From the NCBI GenBank assembly GCA_047605645.1, contig JASGFJ010000007.1:1-64000 (forward strand): DNA of 64,000 nt, in the 5' to 3' direction. Below the pieces are notes generated by a model. It was not told the DNA's origin. It ran no database searches and worked only from the letters and a program-made list of their open reading frames with translations. Both the position numbers and the translations under genes were made by a program. Below are positions 9,790-16,626 of the stretch, piece after piece. Position 1 is the stretch's first letter, and each line of letters opens with the position of its first letter. Source of the DNA: UBA1309 sp047605645 (GTDB taxonomy: Bacteria; Bacteroidota; Bacteroidia; Bacteroidales; Dysgonomonadaceae).

Positions 9790-11034
9790 ATGAAAATAAA
9801 AATAATACTGTCGGCCATAGCAATAACTCTTGTCCTGCAATCAGCCGCATTTGGTCAAGAGCAACCAAGGACATTGCAGGAATGCATTCAAACTGCAATA
9901 GAGAATAACCTGACAATGAAATCGGGAAGAATATCCATCGAGAGGGCTAAAGATTTACAGGGAACCGCTTTTAATATTGAAAAAACGAACTTCTCTTTAA
10001 GTCAGGATCCAACATCAGGAGGAAGTCCGGATAACAGCCTCTCGCTCAGCCAGAGCTTTGATTTTCCAACAATCTATAGCGCCCGTAAAGGCTTGTTAAA
10101 AGCGGAAACAAATTTGGAACGAAGCAATCTGGAAGTTACACGCAATGAGCTTGTAAAGGAACTATCAGCGACCTATTACCAACTACTTTATGCAAAGGAG
10201 AATATCAGAATATTGCAAAAACAAGATAGCATCTACAGTAAATTTTTATTTCTGGCTAATGCGAAACTGAAATCGGGTGAGGCCGGCCGCCTTGAACAGA
10301 TGAATGCAGAACGGCTTTGTAATGAAAATAAAATTGAATTGCAAAAGGCTGGAAAAAGTTATCAAAGTTTACAACTATTGATGCAACGCTGGATGAATAC
10401 CGAAGAATATGTAGAGCCTGCTGAATCCTCTCTGACAATAGTGGAAACAGCACTTCCCCTGAAAGAATTTAATCCCGGACAAACACCGCTTGGAGAAGTT
10501 TTTGCAAACAAAACAATAGTCAGCGAGAAAAATCTGAGTATCACCAAACAAGGATATTTGCCCGGATTCAATATCGCGTTGAAGAACCAGTTTCTAATCA
10601 AGGGATTCAATCCTTACGATATCGAACGCGAACGATTCGACAAAGGCAATTTCATGGGTTTTGAAGTCGGTATAAGCCTTCCTTTATTCTTTGGAGAACA
10701 AAGAGCTAAGACCAAAGCAGCTAAAAGAGAAGTGGAAATAGCCCGGCTTGAACAGGAAAATGCCATGCTTACGATGCGAAAAAACTACCAGACTTATCTG
10801 AATGAATATACTAAAGCGCAAAATGCTTTAGATTATTATTCAACCCGCGGGAATAAGCAGGCAGAAGATATAACCCGGATTTCACAAATATCCTACGAAA
10901 AAGGAGAAATAAACTACATCGAGTATATCCAGAATCTGAAAACTGCCGTCGAAATTCAGTTGCAATATACCAATGCAATCAACAACTACAATCAGATAAT
11001 CATTCTGTTAAACTATTTGCAAGGAAATAAATAA
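9790..11034 (+). CDS. TolC/CzcC-family outer-membrane efflux channel
   Basis: A 414-residue outer-membrane factor with a signal peptide (cleavage near QSAAFGQ, residues 17-23) and the long alpha-helical, coiled-coil rich body of the TolC family. It contains the usual two internal repeats, with hydrophilic helices rich in E, K, N and Q. It should form the trimeric channel through which the RND pump expels metal ions. It begins 47 bp after the pump gene and precedes the adaptor by 108 bp. The order pump-channel-adaptor differs from the CzcCBA order but is common in Bacteroidota. Confidence 0.92.
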   Translation: MKIKIILSAIAITLVLQSAAFGQEQPRTLQECIQTAIENNLTMKSGRISIERAKDLQGTAFNIEKTNFSLSQDPTSGGSPDNSLSLSQSFDFPTIYSARKGLLKAETNLERSNLEVTRNELVKELSATYYQLLYAKENIRILQKQDSIYSKFLFLANAKLKSGEAGRLEQMNAERLCNENKIELQKAGKSYQSLQLLMQRWMNTEEYVEPAESSLTIVETALPLKEFNPGQTPLGEVFANKTIVSEKNLSITKQGYLPGFNIALKNQFLIKGFNPYDIERERFDKGNFMGFEVGISLPLFFGEQRAKTKAAKREVEIARLEQENAMLTMRKNYQTYLNEYTKAQNALDYYSTRGNKQAEDITRISQISYEKGEINYIEYIQNLKTAVEIQLQYTNAINNYNQIIILLNYLQGNK

Positions 11035-11142
11035 TCAACGGGAATAGGAAACGAAGCCTGATTTTTATTAAATCATTGAGAACAATGATAAAAAAATCAA
11101 GCGAGTTTCAGACCACCTAGTAGAAAAAAAAACAATAATCGT

Positions 11143-12336
11143 ATGAAAACAAGACATATATCGTTCATCATTCTCTTTTTTATCCTGTTGACAGCATGCA
11201 ATAAAAACGCTCCAACAGAAAAAAAGGACGCAAAAAAAAAAACTGAGGAATCTCACACAGAATCGGTGGAAGTAGAAATCTCCGAGTCACAAATGAAAGC
11301 TGTGGATATCCGCTTGGGAAAAATAGAGCAGAGAGACCTTAACAGCGTGATTCGGGTAAACGGAGAAATGGCTTTAGATCCACAACGAAGGGCAGAAGTC
11401 ACTTCGCTTTTGGGCGGAATCATTAGACAAATAACGGTTATCGAAGGGCGAAGTGTCAGAGCGGGACAAACCGTAGCCTATCTGGAGAATACAGAAATAG
11501 TAGAGTTACAGAAAAATTACCTGACAAGAAAAAAAGAAGCTCTGATAGCTGAACAAGAGTATCGACGACAAAAAGACTTATCGTCTCAAGGAGCAGGCGT
11601 CGAGAAAACCTTACAACAGGCATCTGCAAATTTCGAGATAACAAAAGCACAGTTGATTGGACTGGAGAAACAATTGAAACAGATTTCCATCAGCCCGGCA
11701 CAAGTATCTGCCGGCAATATGGTAACCCGAATTCCCATAAAAACGCCCATATCAGGAATCGTAAGTAAAATAAATATCAGCACAGGAAGTTATGTCGATA
11801 TGCAAACCCCGTTGATGAACGTCACCGACAACTCCGGTATTCATTGCGATATGAAAGTTTTCGAAAAGGACATCAATATGGTAAAAATTGGCCAGGAAGT
11901 AAACATCGTATTAACGAATCAGCAAGGTACCAACCTCAAAGGAGTGGTTTACGAAATCAACAAATCGTTTGAGGGCGACACAAAAGCCATTACGGTTCAT
12001 ACAACAATTCAAAGCAAACCGGATATCAGGCTGATTCCCGGTATGTATGTCACCGGATTGATTAATGTCGGAAAACAGAAAACAGATGCTGTCCCCAACG
12101 ATGCCATCATCAGTAATGAAGGGAAAAAATACATATTCGTTTTGGAAAAAGAAGCCCGCGAAGAAGAGGTAAAAATGTATCACTTCCAACGGGTCGAAGT
12201 ATTAACCGGTATCAGCGAATTGGGGTATACACAAATAACTCCGGTAAACAAACTGGAAAATGGGGTGACAATTGTCAAAAACAATGCTTTTTACCTGGCA
12301 TCCATGAGCATGGATCACGGCGAACATGGACATTGA
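11143..12336 (+). CDS. RND efflux periplasmic adaptor (CzcB/CusB-like lipoprotein)
   Basis: A 397-residue membrane fusion protein. A lipobox (ILLTAC, Cys near residue 19) anchors it as a lipoprotein. A Lys/Glu-rich linker leads to a lipoyl/barrel-sandwich domain split by a helical hairpin (about residues 80-200, with AEVTSLLGGIIRQI and PIKTPISGIVSKI as the two lipoyl halves), then beta-barrel and membrane-proximal domains. The C-terminus ends MDHGEHGH, a His-rich tail that may bind metal. It bridges the pump and the channel encoded just upstream. No gene follows in the operon. Confidence 0.94.
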   Translation: MKTRHISFIILFFILLTACNKNAPTEKKDAKKKTEESHTESVEVEISESQMKAVDIRLGKIEQRDLNSVIRVNGEMALDPQRRAEVTSLLGGIIRQITVIEGRSVRAGQTVAYLENTEIVELQKNYLTRKKEALIAEQEYRRQKDLSSQGAGVEKTLQQASANFEITKAQLIGLEKQLKQISISPAQVSAGNMVTRIPIKTPISGIVSKINISTGSYVDMQTPLMNVTDNSGIHCDMKVFEKDINMVKIGQEVNIVLTNQQGTNLKGVVYEINKSFEGDTKAITVHTTIQSKPDIRLIPGMYVTGLINVGKQKTDAVPNDAIISNEGKKYIFVLEKEAREEEVKMYHFQRVEVLTGISELGYTQITPVNKLENGVTIVKNNAFYLASMSMDHGEHGH

Positions 12337-12540
12337 AAGCTAAAATTCGACCGGCTATCGACCAACCGATGAGAAATAAAGAATAACAGGAAATTATTGG
12401 GGATACTTACAATAATAAGATTCAGAAAGCCGCATTTACCTTAACAAAACGAAAATGAATGCCATAATAATTTGCGCTAGAATTGCGTTTTATAGTAGAT
12501 AAATAGTATGTTATTGTTGTAAGCCCTACCGTTTTAATTA

Positions 12541-12577
12541 AATGAAGCACTTATCGTTACCTGATAAGTGCTTCATT
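12541..12577. terminator. Strong hairpin: the probable original terminator of tRNA-Pro
   Basis: A perfect 15-bp stem (12541-12555 with 12563-12577) with a 7-nt loop. It lies 6 bp from the displaced 3' half of tRNA-Pro, on the side where the tRNA transcript (minus strand) would end. It probably terminated the tRNA gene before the island inserted, and may also end the efflux operon transcript. Confidence 0.7.
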
Positions 12578-12583
12578 TTCAAT

Positions 12584-12627
12584 GTCGGGATGACAGGATT
12601 TGAACCTGCGACCACACGCCCCCCAGA
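12584..12627 (-). repeat. Displaced 3' half of tRNA-Pro: left attachment repeat of a small island
   Basis: These 44 bases are identical to 14584-14627 in the intact tRNA-Pro gene. They cover the discriminator, acceptor 3' strand, T-arm, variable loop and the 3' part of the anticodon arm. Identity stops at 12628. A tRNA 3'-end duplication of this kind is the standard mark of site-specific integration by a tyrosine recombinase. Confidence 0.9.
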
Positions 12628-12725
12628 GATATATTTGGTCTTTCATCTATCTTTATCTATCGCCACACATATTATCTCATTAATTTACAACAAATTCTAT
12701 TTATTCAGTTTTATCTGTATTCATT

Positions 12726-12753
12726 TCACATGTCCCAAATGTGTCCCACTAAA
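12726..12753. promoter_or_regulatory. Tandem TGTCCCA repeats near the left island end
   Basis: Two copies of TGTCCCA separated by four bases (aatg) lie 100 bp inside the left repeat. Read on the minus strand the site has the shape TTTAGTGGGACACATTTGG. A similar layout, TTTAGTGCAAATTTGG, sits near the right end at 14445-14468. Short direct repeats beside att cores often are recombinase arm-type sites; here that is inference only. Confidence 0.3.
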
Positions 12754-12772
12754 TAATATTATAGAGTTGGAA

Positions 12773-13795
12773 TTAATCCATAAATTTATCTAACTTCTTG
12801 GCTATTTCTTCCGCATCTGGTAAAAGCTCTTTATACGAATTAGGTAGATTTGTAGTAAGGCTGTATGTAGCAACTCCAATGGGTTGATTAGAGTCTTTAA
12901 GTGCATATTCTACAACTGTGCGCTTTTTCGACTTACAAATTATAATTCCAATAGTTGGGCTTTCGTGAGGTAGCTTTATTTTGTCATTAAGAACATTCAA
13001 ATAAAACTCCATTTTCCCTTTATATTCAGGTAAAAACTTACCTATTTTTAACTCAATAGCGACTAAACATTGTAACTTTCTATGATATAGAAGCAAGTCG
13101 ATAAAATATTCCTCTCCGTCAATCTCAATACGGTATTGGTTTCCCATAAAAGTGAAATCCGGACCAAATTCAATAAGGAATGAACGGATATTCTTTATTA
13201 ATGCCTGCTCTAACTCAAATTCGGAATGTTCTGCATCTAATTCCAAGAAATCAAAAGTATAATCGTCTTTGACAGCTAAAATAGCCTGATTTTTGATCTG
13301 TTCAGGTAAGGAGCTTTCAAAATTATTCTGCCCTAAAAGATATTTCTCAAAGGATTGGGCTTCTATTTTATGAGTTAGTACATCTTTTGTCCATCCATAT
13401 TTCTTCGTGGATAGAATATAATACTGGCGTTCTTGTACATCTTTACACTTAGTCATTATAACCAAATGCTTACTCCAACTAATTTCTGCAACTAATGGTT
13501 GCAGAATTTCATCTCCTTGATATTCATTGTAGAATTGTTGCATATACCAGATGTTTCTTGCTCCGAAACCTTGCATTCCGGGAAACTCTTTTTGCAAATC
13601 GACAGATAATGCCTCTACTACAGATTTACCCCAACCTAATTCTTTTTGCCTTTCTGATAGACTTTTACCAATATCCCAATAAAGCTGAATCATTGCTTTA
13701 TTAACAGCTTTCATTGCTTCGTATTGGGCAACACGAATTCGTTCCTTTATTTCAATAAAGAACTGGTTGTAATTGCCTGGTTGAATGTCTGTCAT
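12773..13795 (-). CDS. PDDEXK nuclease of the YhcG/DUF1016 family
   Basis: A 340-residue predicted nuclease. The N-terminal DUF1016 domain (about 1-165) contains the characteristic WDIGKSLSERQKELGWGKSV and MQGFGARNIWYMQQFY stretches. The C-terminal nuclease domain (about 185-325) shows the PD-(D/E)xK core as FIDLLLYHRKLQCLVAIELK, with the acidic residue in FIDLL and the E-x-K in IELK. The family is common on genomic islands and beside restriction-modification genes, and is thought to act in DNA processing or defence, but its role is not settled. Here it is the only cargo of the tRNA-Pro island. The length matches the family, so the gene looks intact. No RM partner is nearby. Confidence 0.93.
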   Translation of the reverse strand: MTDIQPGNYNQFFIEIKERIRVAQYEAMKAVNKAMIQLYWDIGKSLSERQKELGWGKSVVEALSVDLQKEFPGMQGFGARNIWYMQQFYNEYQGDEILQPLVAEISWSKHLVIMTKCKDVQERQYYILSTKKYGWTKDVLTHKIEAQSFEKYLLGQNNFESSLPEQIKNQAILAVKDDYTFDFLELDAEHSEFELEQALIKNIRSFLIEFGPDFTFMGNQYRIEIDGEEYFIDLLLYHRKLQCLVAIELKIGKFLPEYKGKMEFYLNVLNDKIKLPHESPTIGIIICKSKKRTVVEYALKDSNQPIGVATYSLTTNLPNSYKELLPDAEEIAKKLDKFMD

Positions 13796-14120
13796 ACTTC
13801 TTAATGTCTATTCAGCAAAGGTAGTAATTTCTACAAAAGGAGTCTGGTGTTGATTTATGGATTTGCTCAGTTAGCTCTAAACAAGCTATTATTTGCCAAT
13901 CATAACGATATCAATAAATGTCATAATATTGCCATTTTTGCCAACAAATCATAATCGATATTACTTTACAATCAGCATCTTTTGGTTTATTAACAGCAAG
14001 TCAAATACATTTTACCAGAGATAAGTAGAGAATCTTAAATTTCTCATTCGCTAGAGTATTATAGAGCAGACGAAGAAATCTCAAAAAAAGAGGTTTTACG
14101 ACTAAAAAATGTATTGACAA

Positions 14121-14246
14121 ATGATAAGTTATGTAAGAAGGCACAACCTTACCAATTCAGGTAGTTTATTTGCTATTCGATTGCGAGTATACAAGGAACG
14201 TCAACGCAAATATTTTCATTTGAACCTTACGAAGCATCGATGCTAA
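14121..14246 (+). pseudogene. Possible N-terminal fragment of a tyrosine recombinase
   Basis: An ATG-initiated 41-codon frame. Its middle reads IRLRVYKERQRKYFHLNL, similar in pattern to the small beta-sheet arm-DNA-binding domain at the N-terminus of Bacteroidota tyrosine integrases (a glycine turn, then I-x-L-R-V, then K-Y-x-x-L). It ends at a stop with no core-binding or catalytic domain following. The assignment rests on pattern only. Confidence 0.35.
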
Positions 14247-14542
14247 TAAGCCATTTTCATATTCCGGCTGGGCTCTTTTCGGTTGAATTTATCTCCAGAA
14301 CGGTTCTCTTTTAATGATGAAAAATGCGTAGATACATAAAGTTGTCTAATATGAGTTACACTTAATTCACCGGATATGCTCCGTTACTTTTTCCCCTTTT
14401 AATGTCGAGATATAGGTTTTTATATTTGCCATAATATATTATATTTTGTGCACCAAATTTGCACTAAAGTTAGGTAAGATAAGGTAATATATGGGTACTT
14501 TGTTATTTATATAGTTGAAAAAAATAGCATTTTAACTAAAAT

Positions 14543-14571
14543 AGGCATTCACCTTAAAAAGATAAATGCCT
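14543..14571. terminator. Hairpin downstream of intact tRNA-Pro
   Basis: A 7-bp stem AGGCATT/AATGCCT with a 15-nt loop lies 13 bp beyond the tRNA 3' end on the minus strand. It probably replaces the original terminator, now 2 kb away at 12541. Confidence 0.5.
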
Positions 14572-14584
14572 GATTTACAGTTAG

Positions 14585-14658
14585 TCGGGATGACAGGATT
14601 TGAACCTGCGACCACACGCCCCCCAGACGTGTACTCTACCGAGCTGAGCTACATCCCG
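14585..14658 (-). tRNA. tRNA-Pro (anticodon GGG)
   Basis: On the minus strand the cloverleaf folds fully: acceptor CGGGATG with CATCCCG, D-stem GCTC with GAGT, anticodon stem CACGT with GCGTG around loop CTGGGGG (anticodon GGG), T-stem GCAGG with CCTGT around TTCAAAT, and discriminator A. CCA is not encoded. The 3' half is duplicated at 12584-12627, so this gene is an integration site whose 3' part was supplied by the incoming element. Confidence 0.95.
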
Positions 14659-14793
14659 AAATGCGGATGCAAAAATAGGTCTTTTTTTGCATGAAAACAA
14701 CTATCGTATTCATTTTTTAGGAAAATCAGTCTCCTATTTACATCTGCGCACTAAATAGATACACGTATAATACAGAAAAAGAACATTTTATGT

Positions 14794-15270
14794 TTACAGG
14801 AGATATCCTCTTTGAGGATCACGATTAATCAGGCGTGTCCGCGCCATATCCTCATATCCGGTTCCCGGGCGGCCATAATTACAATAGGGATAAATACTAA
14901 TACCTCCGCGTGGCGTGAAGATACCGATAACTTCAATATAACGCGGGTTCATTAGTTTTATCAAGTCTTTCATAATAATATTCACACAGTCCTCATGAAA
15001 AGCCCCATGATTACGAAAGCTGAAAAGATAAAGCTTCAACGCCTTGCTTTCCACCATTTTTACATCGGGAAGATAGTTGATGTGGATAGTCGCAAAATCG
15101 GGTTGTCCGGTTATAGGACAAAGGCTGGTAAATTCAGGGCAATTAAATGCGACCCAATAATCATTGTCAGGATGTTTATTATCGAAGGCTTCCAGCACCT
15201 CAGGCGCGTAATTATCCTTATATTCTGTTTTACCACCCAAATGGCTCAGGCCGGAGATTTTTTCACTCAT
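14794..15270 (-). CDS. queF: NADPH-dependent 7-cyano-7-deazaguanine reductase QueF
   Basis: This enzyme reduces preQ0 to preQ1 in queuosine biosynthesis. At 158 residues it is the short single-domain type. The catalytic Cys-51 sits in FTSLCPITGQPDFA, and the family motif ESKALKLYLFSFRNHG follows. It lies 11 bp after queC on the same strand, so the two genes make a preQ0/preQ1 operon. No preQ1 riboswitch was recognised upstream of queC. Confidence 0.97.
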   Translation of the reverse strand: MSEKISGLSHLGGKTEYKDNYAPEVLEAFDNKHPDNDYWVAFNCPEFTSLCPITGQPDFATIHINYLPDVKMVESKALKLYLFSFRNHGAFHEDCVNIIMKDLIKLMNPRYIEVIGIFTPRGGISIYPYCNYGRPGTGYEDMARTRLINRDPQRGYLL

Positions 15271-15281
15271 AACTATTTATC

Positions 15282-15944
15282 TTATTGATTATTTCTAATT
15301 TTCAAATATTCATCCAAGCCATGTTTACGCAATTTACAAGAAGGACATTCTCCACAGCCATCCGCAACAATTCCATTATAACAAGTTAATGTTTCCTTAC
15401 GCACAATATCAAAAGCTCCAAGTTCATCAGCCAATTGCCATGTCTGCGCTTTATTGATCCACATGAGCGGCGTATGAATTTTGAATTGCTCGTCCATTGC
15501 CAGGTTCAGACTGGTATTGACTGACATAATAAAAGTGTCGCGACAATCAGGATATCCACTATAATCGGCTTGCGAAACACCTGTCACCAAATGCCGGATG
15601 CCCAGGCTTCGAGCCACGACAGCAGCAAATGTAAGAAACATCATATTCCGTCCCGGAACAAAAGTATTGGGATAACTATCAGCCGGCTTCTCTTTATCCA
15701 TTTCAACGTCTCGTGTCAAAGCACTCGCGGCAATCTGATTGATAAGCGAAGCATCCAATACCTGAAAGGGAACATGGGCACGTTCTGCAATTCCACGGGC
15801 AACTTCAATCTCTCCGGAATGTCGTTGGCCGTAGTTAATACACAAAGTTCTTACTTCGGAAAAATGTTTTAATGCCCAATATAGGCAGGTGGTGGAGTCT
15901 TGTCCGCCGGAAAATAGCACTAAAGCCGATTCGTTATATTTCAT
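15282..15944 (-). CDS. queC: 7-cyano-7-deazaguanine synthase QueC
   Basis: ATP-dependent ligase converting 7-carboxy-7-deazaguanine and ammonia to preQ0. The PP-loop signature ALVLFSGGQDSTTCL opens the protein, and the zinc cysteines are in DGCGECPSCKLR near the C-terminus. The start chosen is the ATG at 15944 (220 residues, MKYNESALVLF); an upstream ATG at 15974 would add ten residues not typical of the family. It is co-transcribed with queF. The 650 bp upstream is shared with the divergent surface-protein gene. Confidence 0.96.
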   Translation of the reverse strand: MKYNESALVLFSGGQDSTTCLYWALKHFSEVRTLCINYGQRHSGEIEVARGIAERAHVPFQVLDASLINQIAASALTRDVEMDKEKPADSYPNTFVPGRNMMFLTFAAVVARSLGIRHLVTGVSQADYSGYPDCRDTFIMSVNTSLNLAMDEQFKIHTPLMWINKAQTWQLADELGAFDIVRKETLTCYNGIVADGCGECPSCKLRKHGLDEYLKIRNNQ

Positions 15945-15974
15945 TTTCAATTTTATATAAAATACGTGTTTCAT

Positions 15975-16626
15975 TCATTCAAAAAAAAGAATGTGAAACA
16001 AGGTATGATTGCCACTACGCAATAAAAAACAATTTGAAAAAGAATTACAGGATTCCGATGTATTCTTGACAAGTAAATTCAGAAGGAGAAATACTTAGGA
16101 AGACAACACTGTAGGTACAGAGTCGAGCCTTATTTTTTCTTCGTTTTTTACGTGGTTAATACTAAGATACACGGAAAGAATTCTCTTTCGCAGGCAAAGA
16201 TAATAAAAACATGAACAGATATTCCTATTTATAATTAACCTTCACGAAGCTATTTACATTTTTAAACACATTCCCATATAATCAGACATTTATCTCCATA
16301 ACAAACAAGGGATAAGACACCCCATGTTTAAATAAATTTAATTTAACCTCCGTTTTACGACATTTATTTGTTATATTTGTATAAGTAGATAGCGGAGGAG
16401 GTAAAATTCGTCCGTATATTTTTAATTCGAGAAGAGGGAAAATCAAACAGCGGTTTATTTTTCAATCTTTCTATTCTAATCTGACACATTAACAGAACCT
16501 TCTGATTTACAACAATTAACACAAATATTTTTTTTATTTGCGTGTGTTGTCATGGATCTATCCTTGTTTCTATGTGAGATTAAATAAAATAGATAAATTG
16601 AAAATAAAACAGCACCATTAATTTTA
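15975..16626. other. Divergent intergenic region between queC and the surface-protein gene
   Basis: No gene seen. TATATTTG at 16372-16379 matches the -7 element for the rightward gene, which leaves a leader of about 240 nt. An imperfect inverted repeat around 16515-16552 (ACAACAATTAACACAAATA against TATTTGCGTGTGTTGT) lies in that leader. No known riboswitch was recognised. Confidence 0.5.
16372..16379 (+). promoter_or_regulatory. -7 promoter element for the T9SS surface protein
   Basis: TATATTTG matches the Bacteroidota TAnnTTTG consensus exactly. The -33 box is poor (GTTTTAC, spacing too short). Confidence 0.5.

Larger units (their letters stand above)
13796..14583. other. AT-rich, gene-poor part of the tRNA-Pro island
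   Basis: No full gene is seen. It contains a 41-codon ORF resembling a recombinase N-terminus (14121-14246, plus), a 21-codon minus ORF starting MANIKTYI (14367-14432) downstream of the TTTGTGCAC/TTTGCAC site at 14445-14464, and a 7-bp-stem hairpin at 14543-14571. It looks like the scar of deleted mobility genes. Confidence 0.5.
12584..14627. mobile_element. Remnant 2-kb integrative island in tRNA-Pro
   Basis: The two 44-bp repeats are exactly 2000 bp apart. Between them lie one intact gene (PDDEXK nuclease, minus strand) and about 790 bp of gene-free AT-rich DNA with integrase-like debris. No intact integrase is present, so this is either the deleted remainder of a larger genomic island or a non-autonomous element mobilised by an integrase acting from elsewhere. 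The tRNA is intact because the element supplies a matching 3' half. Confidence 0.75.

Noticed and set aside
12584..12627. A second tRNA-Pro gene
   Set aside because: Only the 3' half is present; the 5' half, including the D-arm and anticodon 5' strand, is missing.
12542..12793. Plus-strand frame of 83 codons beginning at the hairpin
   Set aside because: It runs through a terminator and the tRNA 3' fragment; the peptide MTGFEPATTRPP is the well-known artefact of translating a tRNA complement.
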